A stretch of DNA of 64,000 nt from Flavobacterium pisciphilum (GCF_020905345.1 NZ_JAJJMO010000001.1:3410001-3474000), one strand, 5' to 3'; positions 44,178-54,158 are shown, counted from the stretch's first letter. Notes: generated by a model not told the origin, from the letters alone. Made by a program: numbers and translations.

Positions 44178-45035
44178 ATGAATATACACGTAATAGGAAT
44201 AGGGTTAATAGGAGGTTCAATGGTTTTAGATATCAAAGAATTATATCCAAATGCTACTATTTACGGAATTGATAATAACGAGGCACATTTGCAAGAAGCA
44301 ATCGCATTAGGAGTTATTGATAAAGCGTCAACTTTTGATGATTTAGGAAATGCTGATTTTGTAATTGTTTCGGTTCCTGTAGATGTTGCGCTTACCGTTT
44401 TACCTAAGGTTCTGGATGTAATAGGTGAAAATACAATAGTTTTTGAAGTTGGATCGACTAAAAAACCTATTTGTGAAGCTGTAGCCAATCATCCAAAAAG
44501 AAGAAACTTTATTGCAACGCATCCGATTGCAGGAACAGAGTTCTCTGGACCGTCGGCAGCGATAAAAGGGCTTTTTAAAGGGAAAACGAATATTATTTGC
44601 GAGGTGGAAAAAACCACTTTTAAATTGCAAGAAAAAGCCTTGCAGCTTTTTACAGCTATAGGAATGCGTATACGATACATGGATCCAACATCGCATGATA
44701 AACATATTGCTTATGTATCGCATTTGTCACACATAAGTTCGTTTATGCTTGGAAAAACGGTTATCAATAAGGAGAAAGACGAACAAGATATTTTTGATAT
44801 GGCGGGAAGTGGATTTGAAAGCACTGTTCGTTTGGCCAAAAGTTCACCAGCAATGTGGACACCTATTTTTAAACAAAATAAAAAACAGGTAATCGAAACC
44901 TTAGAAGAATATATATCAAATCTTACCCAGTTTAAAGATTTGCTGGTTGCAGATGACTACAATGCCATTTATGAGGAAATGGAAAGTGTAAATAAAATAA
45001 AAGAAATATTAAACGGAATTACAATAAAAAAATAA
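44178..45035 (+). CDS. Prephenate dehydrogenase
   Basis: Oxidatively decarboxylates prephenate to 4-hydroxyphenylpyruvate, the route to tyrosine. 285 residues. The NAD-binding motif VIGIGLIGGSM is at residues 5-15, and THPIAGTEFSGPSAA near 116 and YVSHLSHISSFML near 179 carry the catalytic His residues expected in TyrA proteins. There is no ACT domain. It lies 13 nt before the DAHP synthase gene. Confidence 0.9.
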   Translation: MNIHVIGIGLIGGSMVLDIKELYPNATIYGIDNNEAHLQEAIALGVIDKASTFDDLGNADFVIVSVPVDVALTVLPKVLDVIGENTIVFEVGSTKKPICEAVANHPKRRNFIATHPIAGTEFSGPSAAIKGLFKGKTNIICEVEKTTFKLQEKALQLFTAIGMRIRYMDPTSHDKHIAYVSHLSHISSFMLGKTVINKEKDEQDIFDMAGSGFESTVRLAKSSPAMWTPIFKQNKKQVIETLEEYISNLTQFKDLLVADDYNAIYEEMESVNKIKEILNGITIKK

Positions 45036-45048
45036 AACTAAAGAAAAG

Positions 45049-46131
45049 ATGGAAAATAAGAAAGAAATGAGAAACTGGTTAGATGCATTCAAATTGGATC
45101 ACCCATTAGTAATAGCAGGACCTTGTAGTGCTGAAACTGAAGATCAAGTGTTAAAAATTGCACATGAATTAAAAGATTCAGATGTAAGTATTTTTAGAGC
45201 TGGAATCTGGAAACCAAGAACACGTCCAGGAGGATTTGAAGGTGTAGGAGAAATTGGTTTGAAATGGTTACAGAAAGCAAAAGCTGAAACTGGTTTATTA
45301 ATGGGAACTGAAGTTGCAACTGCAGCACATTGTAAGCTTGCTTTAGAGCATGATATTGATGTTTTATGGGTTGGTGCTCGTACGACAGCAAATCCATTTG
45401 CAGTTCAAGAAATTGCTGATACTCTTAAAGGAACAGATAAAATAGTTTTGATTAAAAATCCTGTGAATCCAGATTTATCTTTGTGGTTAGGTGGTGTTGA
45501 GCGTTTGCATATGGCAGGAATCGAAAAACTAGGTGTAATACACAGAGGATTTTCTACTTACGAAAAAACAAAATACAGAAATATTCCAGAATGGCAGATT
45601 GCTATCGAATTACAAAATAAATTCCCTGATTTACCATTAATCATTGATCCATCTCATATTACAGGAGATCGTAAAATGATTCTTGAAGTAACTCAAGAAG
45701 CGTTAGATTTAAATTATGATGGTATGATTATCGAAACTCATACTGATCCAGATAATGCTTGGAGTGATGCTGCACAACAAGTTACTCCAGATGCTTTGAA
45801 GCAAATTTTCAAAGATTTGAGAGTAAGAAAAACAGATGATAAAACAGATGAATACAGCCAAAAAATGTCAAAATTAAGAGCTAATATCGATGTTTTAGAT
45901 GCTAATTTATTAGACTTGTTAGGAAAACGTATGAAAGTAGCTGACGAAATTGGTCAGGTGAAAAAAGATGCAAACGTTGCTATTCTTCAAAACAATCGTT
46001 GGAATGAAATTTTAGGAAAAATGATTCTTGAAGGAGAGAAAAAAGGATTGTCTGAAGAATTTGTACTTAAAATGTTCAAAGCAATTCACCAAGAAAGTAT
46101 TAGTCACCAAGAGAGAATCCTTAACGCATAG
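45049..46131 (+). CDS. Bifunctional DAHP synthase / chorismate mutase
   Basis: 360 residues. The N-terminal domain (1-260) is a KDO8P-type (class I beta) DAHP synthase: IAGPCSAETEDQ at 22-33, the KPRTRPGGFEGVG loop near 55, and DPSHITGDR near 199. The C-terminal 85 residues (LRANIDVLDANLLDLLGKRMKVADEIGQVKK) are an AroQ-type chorismate mutase. The enzyme thus starts the shikimate pathway and also makes prephenate for pheA and the dehydrogenase. The fusion is typical of Bacteroidota. It is the last gene before a terminator. Confidence 0.93.
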   Translation: MENKKEMRNWLDAFKLDHPLVIAGPCSAETEDQVLKIAHELKDSDVSIFRAGIWKPRTRPGGFEGVGEIGLKWLQKAKAETGLLMGTEVATAAHCKLALEHDIDVLWVGARTTANPFAVQEIADTLKGTDKIVLIKNPVNPDLSLWLGGVERLHMAGIEKLGVIHRGFSTYEKTKYRNIPEWQIAIELQNKFPDLPLIIDPSHITGDRKMILEVTQEALDLNYDGMIIETHTDPDNAWSDAAQQVTPDALKQIFKDLRVRKTDDKTDEYSQKMSKLRANIDVLDANLLDLLGKRMKVADEIGQVKKDANVAILQNNRWNEILGKMILEGEKKGLSEEFVLKMFKAIHQESISHQERILNA

Positions 46132-46229
46132 TTTTTTAACACATCAGTGATGTAGAAGTGTATAAGGAATAGTACGTGATTTTTTAAATATTCTGCATTG
46201 CTTTTGTGGTTAATAATTCTCAGAAAATG

Positions 46230-46266
46230 AATCCCCATAGGTTTTTAGAGCTTATGGGGATTTTTT
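46230..46266 (+). terminator. Terminator of the Phe/Tyr operon
   Basis: A 10-bp stem, AATCCCCATA and TATGGGGATT, with a 13-nt loop and six T, about 100 nt after the last stop codon. Confidence 0.8.
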
Positions 46267-46325
46267 AATTTGAAGCAAGTATCAAAAACTTTGAAGTTTT
46301 AAACTTTAAAGCTGAAACAAAATTT

Positions 46326-46333
46326 TATCTTTG
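46326..46333 (+). promoter_or_regulatory. -7 promoter element of rsgA, implying a leaderless mRNA
   Basis: TATCTTTG fully matches TAnnTTTG and ends 4 nt before the rsgA ATG. Confidence 0.6.
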
Positions 46334-46337
46334 CACT

Positions 46338-47315
46338 ATGACAGGAACCGTTTACAAATCTACAGGGAGTTGGTACACCGTAAAATCCGAAAGTGGTGAT
46401 TTTATAGAGTGTAGAATGAAAGGAAAGTTTAGGATGAAAGGTATTAAGAGTACCAATCCTATAGCTGTAGGCGATGTTGTGGATTATGAGCTCGAAGAAA
46501 GTTCAGATACTGTAACAGGTACAATTCATCATATTCACGAAAGAAAGAACTATATCGTTCGGAAATCAGTGAATTTATCTCATCAGATGCATATTATTGC
46601 ATCTAATATTGATTGTGTATTTTTATTAGTAACAATCAATAATCCACCAACAACATTTAATTTTATTGATCGCTTTTTGGTTACTGCCGAAGCCTATGGT
46701 ATTGAGACAATATTGATTTTTAATAAAATTGATACTTTTGATGAAGCCACGCTTGATGAGCAATTGTATATGCAACACGTATATCAGGAAATAGGATATA
46801 AATGCTTGCGTATTTCATCGACAGAAGGAAAAGGTGTTGAGGAATTAAAAGGAATGATGATTGGTAAGGTAACGATGTTCTCAGGACATTCTGGAGTGGG
46901 TAAATCGACTCTTGTAAATGCGATGGAACCTAGCTTGCATCTTAAAACCAAAATGATTTCGACTGCGAGTAAACAAGGGCAACATACAACAACATTTGCT
47001 GAAATGTTTGATTTGTCTTTTGGTGCACGTATTATTGATACACCAGGGATTAAAGGTTTTGGTATTGTTGATATGGAGAAAGAAGAAGTTAGTGGTTATT
47101 TTCCTGAATTCTTTAAATTAAAAGATCAATGTAAATTCAATAACTGTTTGCATAAAGACGAACCTCATTGTGCTATAAAAGCAGCTCTGGAAAGAGATGA
47201 AATTGCTTGGTCACGTTATAATAGTTATCTTAAAATCTTAGAAGGTGATGATGAGCATTACCGTACAGATATTCATAATGAGGATCGCGCTGCCAGCGAT
47301 GAAACAAGGAAATAA
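46338..47315 (+). CDS. rsgA: Ribosome small-subunit biogenesis GTPase RsgA
   Basis: A circularly permuted GTPase that acts late in 30S subunit maturation. It has 325 residues: an OB-fold N-terminus (1-70), G4 motif NKID at 129-132, then the P-loop GHSGVGKST at 183-191, DTPG further on, and a C-terminal zinc finger (CKFNNCLHKDEPHC). The promoter lies almost at the start codon. It precedes dtd by 26 nt. Confidence 0.94.
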   Translation: MTGTVYKSTGSWYTVKSESGDFIECRMKGKFRMKGIKSTNPIAVGDVVDYELEESSDTVTGTIHHIHERKNYIVRKSVNLSHQMHIIASNIDCVFLLVTINNPPTTFNFIDRFLVTAEAYGIETILIFNKIDTFDEATLDEQLYMQHVYQEIGYKCLRISSTEGKGVEELKGMMIGKVTMFSGHSGVGKSTLVNAMEPSLHLKTKMISTASKQGQHTTTFAEMFDLSFGARIIDTPGIKGFGIVDMEKEEVSGYFPEFFKLKDQCKFNNCLHKDEPHCAIKAALERDEIAWSRYNSYLKILEGDDEHYRTDIHNEDRAASDETRK

Positions 47316-47341
47316 GTATTAATTCATAATTTGCAATAATT

Positions 47342-47794
47342 TTGAGAGTTGTTCTTCAAAGAGTTTCTTCTGCTTCGGTAGTCGTTGATAATAATAAAGT
47401 AGCTGATATTCAAAAAGGATTACTTGTTTTTGTAGGGATTGAAGATGCCGACAATCAGGAAGACATTGATTGGCTAGTTGGGAAAATAATCAAAATTAGA
47501 ATTTTTAACGACGAAAATGATGTCATGAACTGCTCAGTTCAAGATGTAGATGGTGAGATGATTGTGGTTAGTCAGTTTACACTCCATGCTTCTACCAAAA
47601 AAGGAAATCGCCCTTCATACCTAAAAGCTTCAAAACCAGATACTGCAACCCCAATGTATGAGAATTTTGTAGCTACTCTGGAGAGAGAATTTGGAAATAA
47701 AATCCAGACTGGAATCTTTGGTGCAGATATGAAAATCAGTCTATTAAATGATGGCCCCGTAACAATAACGATGGATAGTAAAAATAGGGAATAA
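47342..47794 (+). CDS. dtd: D-aminoacyl-tRNA deacylase
   Basis: Removes D-amino acids mistakenly loaded on tRNA. It has 150 residues, the normal length. The family motif SQFTLHASTKKGNRPSY and the GPVTI end motif (NDGPVTITMDS) are present. The start codon is TTG: the N-terminus MRVVLQRVSSASV aligns exactly with the family, and no ATG is available near it. It lies downstream of rsgA. Confidence 0.92.
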   Translation: MRVVLQRVSSASVVVDNNKVADIQKGLLVFVGIEDADNQEDIDWLVGKIIKIRIFNDENDVMNCSVQDVDGEMIVVSQFTLHASTKKGNRPSYLKASKPDTATPMYENFVATLEREFGNKIQTGIFGADMKISLLNDGPVTITMDSKNRE

Positions 47795-47835
47795 AAAGTA
47801 TTAATTTTTTGTTAAGTAACTCTCGAAATAATATA

Positions 47836-47843
47836 TATATTTG
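47836..47843 (+). promoter_or_regulatory. -7 promoter element of the DUF3857 gene cluster
   Basis: TATATTTG fully matches TAnnTTTG, 16 nt before the chosen ATG of the first gene and downstream of the start of a longer frame. Confidence 0.5.
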
Positions 47844-47859
47844 GAGAAAATACTTACTA

Positions 47860-49767
47860 ATGAAAAACCCTTGTTGCGTATTATTTTTCTTCTTCTTTAC
47901 ACTTCTTTCTTCCGCTCAAAAAAACGACTATTTAATAGGTCCTATTGCTGATAGCCTTAAAGAAAATGCTAATGCAGTTATTCGTTTAAATCAAATAGAT
48001 ATTGTGATTGCTTCTCAGAGAAGTATGAAAAGGAAGCATACAAGAATTATAACTGTATTTAATAAAAAAGGTTTAAATGCTATTGATGCCGTTGAATATT
48101 ATGATAAATCTACAACTGTTAAAAGTATAGAGGCTATTGTATATGATTTACAAGGCAAAGAGTTAAAGAAGATAAAGCGTAAGGATTTCAGAGATGAAAG
48201 TGTTATCAGTGGAGGTACATTTTTTTCTGAAAGTCGTTATATTTATTTAGATTATACACCTATTCAATATCCTTTTACTTTAGTATACGAAAGTGAAGTT
48301 GAAACTTCTACAACTGCTTTTATCCCTAAGTGGTTCCCTATTGATAATTATTACACAAGTGTAGAAAAAAGTATCTTGAATGTAACTTATCCGAATGACC
48401 TAGGATTCAAGAAAAAAGAATTTCGTTTGTCAGGATTTGATATAAAAAAAACTACGGATACTAATACTCAGATTTCTTATATAGCTACTAATATAATAGC
48501 TCAAAAAAATGAAGATTACAGCCCTATATTTAGTGATGTTTTTCCTTTTGTTATGATGGGGTTGGAAAGTTTCCATCTCGAGGGAGTAGATGGAAATGCA
48601 ACCACATGGGAGGCCTTCGGGAAATGGTACGCCGATAAAATTTTATTGGGTACTACAGTTTTGCCTAATGAAACTAAAATTAAAATAAAAGAATTGGTAG
48701 GTAACGAAAAAGATCCTGTGAAAAAAGCAAAAATAGTTTATGACTATGTGCAAAAAAAATCAAGATATGTAAATATAGCCATCGGTATTGGTGGATGGAA
48801 GCCAATGTTTGCTAATGACGTAGATCGTTTAGGTTATGGAGACTGTAAAGCATTAACAAATTATACAAAAGCGCTTTTAGACGTGGTTGATGTCCCTTCT
48901 TACAACACGATTTTATATGGGAACTCTTATAAAATGGATATAGATTCAGACTTTGTTTCTATGCAAGGAAATCATATGATATTATCAATTCCTAATGGGG
49001 ATAAATATATTTGGCTTGAATGTACAAGTCAAGACGATCCTTTTGGATATCAAGGAACTTTTACAGATGATAGAAATGTCTTGGTAGTTAAGCCAGAAGG
49101 TGGAGTAATTGTTAGAACTAATATTTATGAAGATAAAGGGAATTTTCAAGTAGATAAAGGAGTTTATACTATTGATGAAGATGGTAATTTTTCAGGTTCC
49201 ATATCGATTACTTCAGAAGGTTCTCAATATAGCTCAAAAGCTAGAGTTGAGCCTTTACAACCGACAGAGAAAGAAGCACACTATAAAGCATATTGGAACA
49301 ATATCAATAATCTTAAATTAGTGAAAATAAACTTAACCAATGATAAAGAAAATATTCGTTTTACGGAAGGTATCCAAGTAAGCGCAATAAATTATGGAGT
49401 GATTTCTAATAATAAAATGATATTTGCAATCAATGCTTTCAATCAATATAGAGGAAGTGTTAATCGTATTAGAAATCGAAAAAATCCATTTCAGATGCAA
49501 CGTGGCTATTTAGATACTGATGAAATTGAGATTAATTTACCAGTAGGTTTTACTATTGAATTTTTGCCTTCAAATTTTGAATTAAAAGGAAAGTTTGGAG
49601 AATATAAAACAGAAATCATTAAAATAGAAAATAATAAACTAACATACAAAAGAAAAATGCTTCTTAATAATGGGAAATATTCTAGTAAAGAATATGACGA
49701 ATACCGTCTTTTTATGGAACAGGTTTCAAGAAATGATAACGCCAAAATTATATTAACCAAGAATTAA
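47860..49767 (+). CDS. DUF3857 and transglutaminase-like protein, copy 1 (Cys present)
   Basis: 635 residues with a signal peptide (MKNPCCVLFFFFFTLLSSAQ). A DUF3857 beta domain (about 45-220) is followed by a transglutaminase-like domain. The catalytic Cys is C329 in LGYGDCKALTNYTKALL, with His in QGNHMILSI and an acidic residue in WLECTSQ. It is likely periplasmic. The function is not known. The start at this Met was set by the promoter position and the signal peptide. It stands 4 nt before copy 2. Confidence 0.82.
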   Translation: MKNPCCVLFFFFFTLLSSAQKNDYLIGPIADSLKENANAVIRLNQIDIVIASQRSMKRKHTRIITVFNKKGLNAIDAVEYYDKSTTVKSIEAIVYDLQGKELKKIKRKDFRDESVISGGTFFSESRYIYLDYTPIQYPFTLVYESEVETSTTAFIPKWFPIDNYYTSVEKSILNVTYPNDLGFKKKEFRLSGFDIKKTTDTNTQISYIATNIIAQKNEDYSPIFSDVFPFVMMGLESFHLEGVDGNATTWEAFGKWYADKILLGTTVLPNETKIKIKELVGNEKDPVKKAKIVYDYVQKKSRYVNIAIGIGGWKPMFANDVDRLGYGDCKALTNYTKALLDVVDVPSYNTILYGNSYKMDIDSDFVSMQGNHMILSIPNGDKYIWLECTSQDDPFGYQGTFTDDRNVLVVKPEGGVIVRTNIYEDKGNFQVDKGVYTIDEDGNFSGSISITSEGSQYSSKARVEPLQPTEKEAHYKAYWNNINNLKLVKINLTNDKENIRFTEGIQVSAINYGVISNNKMIFAINAFNQYRGSVNRIRNRKNPFQMQRGYLDTDEIEINLPVGFTIEFLPSNFELKGKFGEYKTEIIKIENNKLTYKRKMLLNNGKYSSKEYDEYRLFMEQVSRNDNAKIILTKN

Positions 49768-49771
49768 ACCA

Positions 49772-51784
49772 ATGAAATCTATTAAATATTTTAGTTTATT
49801 ATTAGTGTTGTTAATTGCCTCAAAAATTACTGCACAGGAATTTAAATTAGGAAAAGTATCTATTGATGAGCTAACAGAAAAAGTACATCCCAAAGATTCA
49901 GCTGCACCAGCTGCTATTTTGTATAAAAAAGGGTATATAAGAATTGAATTTGATCCCAATGATGGTTTTGTTACATCGACAGAGGTTGAAACTAGGATAA
50001 AAATTTATAAAAAAGAAGGTTACAATTGGGCTAATCAGGCTGTTTGGTATTATAGTTATTCGGGTTTGTCAGAGAAAGTGTTTATTAGTGACGCTGTGAC
50101 TTATAATTTAGTAGGTGGTAAAATTGAGAAAGTGAAGCTTAAAAGTGATGGAATATTCGATGAGAATATTAATAAATATCGCAATCAAAAAAAAATAACA
50201 ATGCCTAATGTAAAAGAAGGATCGGTTATAGAGTTTAAATATACAATAAGAAGTTCAAGCGATGGAATGATTAGAGAATGGGATTTTCAGAGCAGTATAC
50301 CAGTTAATTTTTCTGAATTTAAAACTTTTGTGCCAGAGTTTTATGTGTTTAATTCTAGACAAAAGGGATATGTTTTTCCTAAAGTAGTATCTGAAAAGGT
50401 AAGTAAATCTGTAGTTTTTACATCTAAAAATCGTTCTGATGGAGGAGCTTATATTGGTCCACGTACATCAGATAAATTTGATTACTTTGAAACACAGACA
50501 ACCTATACGGGAGTGAACTTACCCGCAATGAAGGAAGAAGCGTATGTAAACAATATAGATAATTATACCTCGAGTGTTCAGCATGAATTGGCAATGATAA
50601 AGTTTCCTAATCGACCAATTAAACCTTTTTCTACAGATTGGAATTCTGTTGTTAAAACGATTTATAATTATACTGATTTTGGACCAGAATTAAACAAGAC
50701 AGGTTATTTTGAAAATGATTTAAAAGTGCTATTAGAAGGGAAAAAGACTTCTGAGGAAAGAATTTCAGCAATTTTTAATCATGTCAAAAATAGTGTGAAA
50801 TGGAATGATTATCATGGGTACAGTTGTGATAATGGAGTTAAAAAGGCATATAAAGAAAAGACAGGAAATACCGCTGATATTAATTTAATGCTTACTGCGA
50901 TGCTTCGATATGATGGTATAATAGCTAATCCAGTTTTGGTAAGTACACGTTCTAACGGAATTTCATTATTTCCTAACAGAAATGCTTTTAATTATGTAAT
51001 TGTTGCAGTTGAAACTGCTGATGGTAACATTTTATTAGATGCATCGGACAAATTTTCTATTCCAAATATTTTGCCTTTTAGAGCTTTAAACTGGATGGGT
51101 AGGTTAATTCGTAAAGACGGTACTTCAGAAGAAGTTGATTTAATGCCTAAAAAACCTTCAAATGATGTTGTTTTTATGAGCTATAGCATTGATCCAGATG
51201 GGAAATTATCAGGGAAAATTAGAAGGCAATACACCGATTATAATGCAATGGTTTTTAGGAATAAAGTTGATAATGTTAAAGAAGATTCTTATTTAGAAAA
51301 GTTAGAAAACGATAATGATAAGATTGAAATAAGTGAATATAAACGAACCAATGAGAAAGAATTAGAGTTGCCTACAGTTGAGACTTTTTCATTTACAGGT
51401 TCTAATCTTTGTGAAGTCATTGGAGAGAAAATCTATATAAACCCAATGTTGTTTTACACAGAAAAAGAAAACCCATTTAAACAAGAAGAGAGAGAGTATC
51501 CAGTAGATTATGGTTTTCCTTCATCGGATAAATATAGTATAACAATTCAAATTCCCGACGGATACACGGTAGAGTCGCTTCCTGAACCAATAGCAATAGC
51601 TATGGAAGATAATTTAGGGATGTTTAAATTCATAGTAGCTGCTAGTCAAAACACATTACAATTGGTTATAACACATCAGATAGATGCAGCGATTATACCA
51701 GTAGGACATTATTCGATGTTACAGGAATATTACAAAGGGATGATTGCGAAAATGAATGAAAAAATAGTTTTAAAAAGAATATAA
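49772..51784 (+). CDS. DUF3857 and transglutaminase-like protein, copy 2 (catalytic Cys lost)
   Basis: 670 residues with a signal peptide ending SKITAQ. It has the same domain order as copy 1, but the active-site block reads KTGNTADINLMLTAMLRYDG: Thr replaces Cys, and the His position reads FNYV. It therefore cannot be a Cys transglutaminase or protease. The start EFKLGKVSIDELTEKVHPKD is shared with copy 3, so the two are recent paralogues. Probably periplasmic and perhaps a binding protein. Confidence 0.8.
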   Translation: MKSIKYFSLLLVLLIASKITAQEFKLGKVSIDELTEKVHPKDSAAPAAILYKKGYIRIEFDPNDGFVTSTEVETRIKIYKKEGYNWANQAVWYYSYSGLSEKVFISDAVTYNLVGGKIEKVKLKSDGIFDENINKYRNQKKITMPNVKEGSVIEFKYTIRSSSDGMIREWDFQSSIPVNFSEFKTFVPEFYVFNSRQKGYVFPKVVSEKVSKSVVFTSKNRSDGGAYIGPRTSDKFDYFETQTTYTGVNLPAMKEEAYVNNIDNYTSSVQHELAMIKFPNRPIKPFSTDWNSVVKTIYNYTDFGPELNKTGYFENDLKVLLEGKKTSEERISAIFNHVKNSVKWNDYHGYSCDNGVKKAYKEKTGNTADINLMLTAMLRYDGIIANPVLVSTRSNGISLFPNRNAFNYVIVAVETADGNILLDASDKFSIPNILPFRALNWMGRLIRKDGTSEEVDLMPKKPSNDVVFMSYSIDPDGKLSGKIRRQYTDYNAMVFRNKVDNVKEDSYLEKLENDNDKIEISEYKRTNEKELELPTVETFSFTGSNLCEVIGEKIYINPMLFYTEKENPFKQEEREYPVDYGFPSSDKYSITIQIPDGYTVESLPEPIAIAMEDNLGMFKFIVAASQNTLQLVITHQIDAAIIPVGHYSMLQEYYKGMIAKMNEKIVLKRI

Positions 51785-51785
51785 T

Positions 51786-53777
51786 ATGAGGTTTTGGAGT
51801 TTAGTAATGGTTGTTTTTTTATTTTTTAAAATTTCAATAATCAATGCTCAAAGTTATGATTTAGGGAAAGTTACTGTTGCAGAATTAAAAGAGAAAGTAA
51901 ATCCAAAAGATACAACAGCTCCAGCTGCAATTTTGTTTAAAAAAGGAAGAACATTTTATACTTTTACTAAAGACAAGGGGTTTTTTGCCAATCATGTTTA
52001 TGAATTTAAAATTAAAATTTATAAAAAAGAGGGACTAAGATGGGCTGATCAAAAAGTGCGTTTTTATATTGGCTATGAAAATTTGAATGAGGATAGATTA
52101 GAGTTTTCTAATGCGGTAACGTATAATTTAGAAAATGGATCTATTGTAAAAAACAAATTGGACAATCAAGGCACATTTAAGAAGAAAGTAAATAAATATT
52201 GGAGTGAAAAAATAATAACACTACCAAATGTAAAAGTGGGCTCTATTATTGAGTACAAGTATATTCTTAAATCTGAAAATATTGTAAAATTACCAGATTT
52301 TGATTATCAATATGATATTCCTGTAAACTATTTTGAATATAAGACAGATATTCCAGAATACTATATTTATAAGGCAATTTTGACTGGTGGACATAAAATT
52401 GAAACAGATTCAAAATTAACTAATGTAAGGCAGTCATTTGATGATGATTATAGTAAAACAACTTTAATTTCGTATAATCAAATTAGTGCTTTTTACAGAG
52501 GAAACGATATTCCAGCTTTAACACAAGAACCTTATGTAGATAATATTGAGAATTATAAAGGTTCTATTCAGCATGAATTAGAAAGGGTTCGTTATCCAGA
52601 TCAGCCTGTAAAAGATTATGCAATGACATGGGAAGGTGTAGCGACGAGTATTTTTAAAAATGAGAAGTTTGGGAAAGAATTAAAAGAAAATAGTTTTCTT
52701 TTAGAAGATGTCAAAAAACTACTAACTAATGTTGAGTCTCTAGAGGAGAGGTTGAATATCATCTTTAAATTTGTTCAGAACAAAATGAATTGGAACGAAG
52801 TTAGGGATTGTTACACTGATAAAGGTGTGATAAAGGCTTATGCGGATCAAACAGGAAATATAGCCGAGATCAACTTTATTTTAATTAATATGCTCAAATT
52901 GGCTGGTATTGATGTAAGCCCTGTTTTAGTAAGTACAATAGAAAACGGAGTACCAGTTTATCCCACAAGAATAGGTTTTAATTATGTAATAGCTGCTGCT
53001 CAGATTGATGGGAAACAAATATTTTTAGATGCAGCTCATAAATTTACTTATCCTGGTGTTTTGCCTTTAAATGTTCTCAATTGGGAAGGAAGGTTGATTA
53101 AAGATGATGGAACTTCAAATGAGGTTAATTTAATGCCGACAACAAAATCAGGAGTGCTTACAAATTTGATGGTTAAAGTTGATAATCTTGGTAAAATAGA
53201 AGGTAAAATTAGAATTCAAAGAACCGATTATGAAGCATATCGTTTTAGAGTTGAAAATGCCAATAGTAATCAGGAAAATTATCTCGAAAAATTGGAAGGC
53301 CGATTGGGTGATTTGAGAATTTCAGATTATACGATTGAGAATAAGAAAACAAATTTTCAAGATCCTGTAATAGAAACATTCTCATTGGTTTCAGACAATC
53401 AAGTAGATATTATTGGAGGAAAGATTTTTATAGAACCTTTGTTGTTTTTTACAAGATCCAAAAATCCTTTTAATCAGGAAGTAAGGCAAATGCCCATTTA
53501 TTTTGGATATCCAACTCAAGAAAAAATTAATTTAAATATAGAAATCCCCGAAGGTTATGTAGTTGAATCATTGCCAATTCCTATTCGAATTTCGTTAGAG
53601 AATAAAGAAATAGTTTATCTTTTAAATATATCAAGTGAAGGAAACAAAATTAAAATAAGTAGTTTAAAAGAAATTAACAATAGTATTTTTGCTGCTGAGA
53701 AATATAGCGGATTAAAAGCTTTTTTTCAAAAAATAACTACTAGTCAAAATGAAAAAATAGTTTTAAAAAGAATATAA
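51786..53777 (+). CDS. DUF3857 and transglutaminase-like protein, copy 3 (catalytic Cys lost)
   Basis: 663 residues with a signal peptide ending ISIINAQ. It closely follows copy 2 in sequence (YDLGKVTVAELKEKVNPKD at the N-terminus and the same ending, NEKIVLKRI). The active-site block reads QTGNIAEINFILINMLKLAG, with Ile in place of Cys and FNYV in place of the His. The ATG lies 1 nt after the stop of copy 2, and the MazG-like gene starts 2 nt after its own stop, so translation is coupled. Confidence 0.8.
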   Translation: MRFWSLVMVVFLFFKISIINAQSYDLGKVTVAELKEKVNPKDTTAPAAILFKKGRTFYTFTKDKGFFANHVYEFKIKIYKKEGLRWADQKVRFYIGYENLNEDRLEFSNAVTYNLENGSIVKNKLDNQGTFKKKVNKYWSEKIITLPNVKVGSIIEYKYILKSENIVKLPDFDYQYDIPVNYFEYKTDIPEYYIYKAILTGGHKIETDSKLTNVRQSFDDDYSKTTLISYNQISAFYRGNDIPALTQEPYVDNIENYKGSIQHELERVRYPDQPVKDYAMTWEGVATSIFKNEKFGKELKENSFLLEDVKKLLTNVESLEERLNIIFKFVQNKMNWNEVRDCYTDKGVIKAYADQTGNIAEINFILINMLKLAGIDVSPVLVSTIENGVPVYPTRIGFNYVIAAAQIDGKQIFLDAAHKFTYPGVLPLNVLNWEGRLIKDDGTSNEVNLMPTTKSGVLTNLMVKVDNLGKIEGKIRIQRTDYEAYRFRVENANSNQENYLEKLEGRLGDLRISDYTIENKKTNFQDPVIETFSLVSDNQVDIIGGKIFIEPLLFFTRSKNPFNQEVRQMPIYFGYPTQEKINLNIEIPEGYVVESLPIPIRISLENKEIVYLLNISSEGNKIKISSLKEINNSIFAAEKYSGLKAFFQKITTSQNEKIVLKRI

Positions 53778-53779
53778 AG

Positions 53780-54106
53780 ATGGATTTAAAAAATGCCCAA
53801 CTAGATGTTGATACTTGGATAAAAGAACACGGAGTTCGATATTTTAACGAATTAACAAATATGGCACAGCTTACAGAAGAAGTAGGTGAGGTAGCCAGAA
53901 TTATTGCTCGCAGATATGGCGAACAATCGGAAAAAGAAAGCGATAAGAATAAAGATCTTGGAGAAGAATTAGCCGATGTTGTTTTTGTGGTTTTGTGTTT
54001 AGCTAACCAAACAGGAATTGATCTTCAGGCTGCTTTTGATAAAAAAATGGATTTGAAGTCGATTCGTGATAAAGATCGTCATAAAAACAACGATAAATTA
54101 AAATAA
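53780..54106 (+). CDS. MazG-like nucleotide pyrophosphohydrolase
   Basis: 108 residues, all helical. The metal-binding pair EEVGEVARIIAR (near 31) and LGEELADVVFVVLCLANQ (near 61) has the ExxE ... ExxD layout of MazG-type enzymes, which hydrolyse NTPs to NMP and pyrophosphate. It is probably a house-cleaning enzyme. It is the last gene of the DUF3857 operon. Confidence 0.87.
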   Translation: MDLKNAQLDVDTWIKEHGVRYFNELTNMAQLTEEVGEVARIIARRYGEQSEKESDKNKDLGEELADVVFVVLCLANQTGIDLQAAFDKKMDLKSIRDKDRHKNNDKLK

Positions 54107-54128
54107 TGTGATAAGTTAGGGTAAAGCT

Positions 54129-54158
54129 TTGGAGTATCCTTTTTTTGAAATAAATTTG
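54129..54158 (+). promoter_or_regulatory. Promoter of aroA
   Basis: TTG at 54129-54131, a 19-bp spacer, then TAAATTTG at 54151-54158: a perfect match to the Bacteroidota consensus. The ATG is 28 nt further. Confidence 0.75.
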
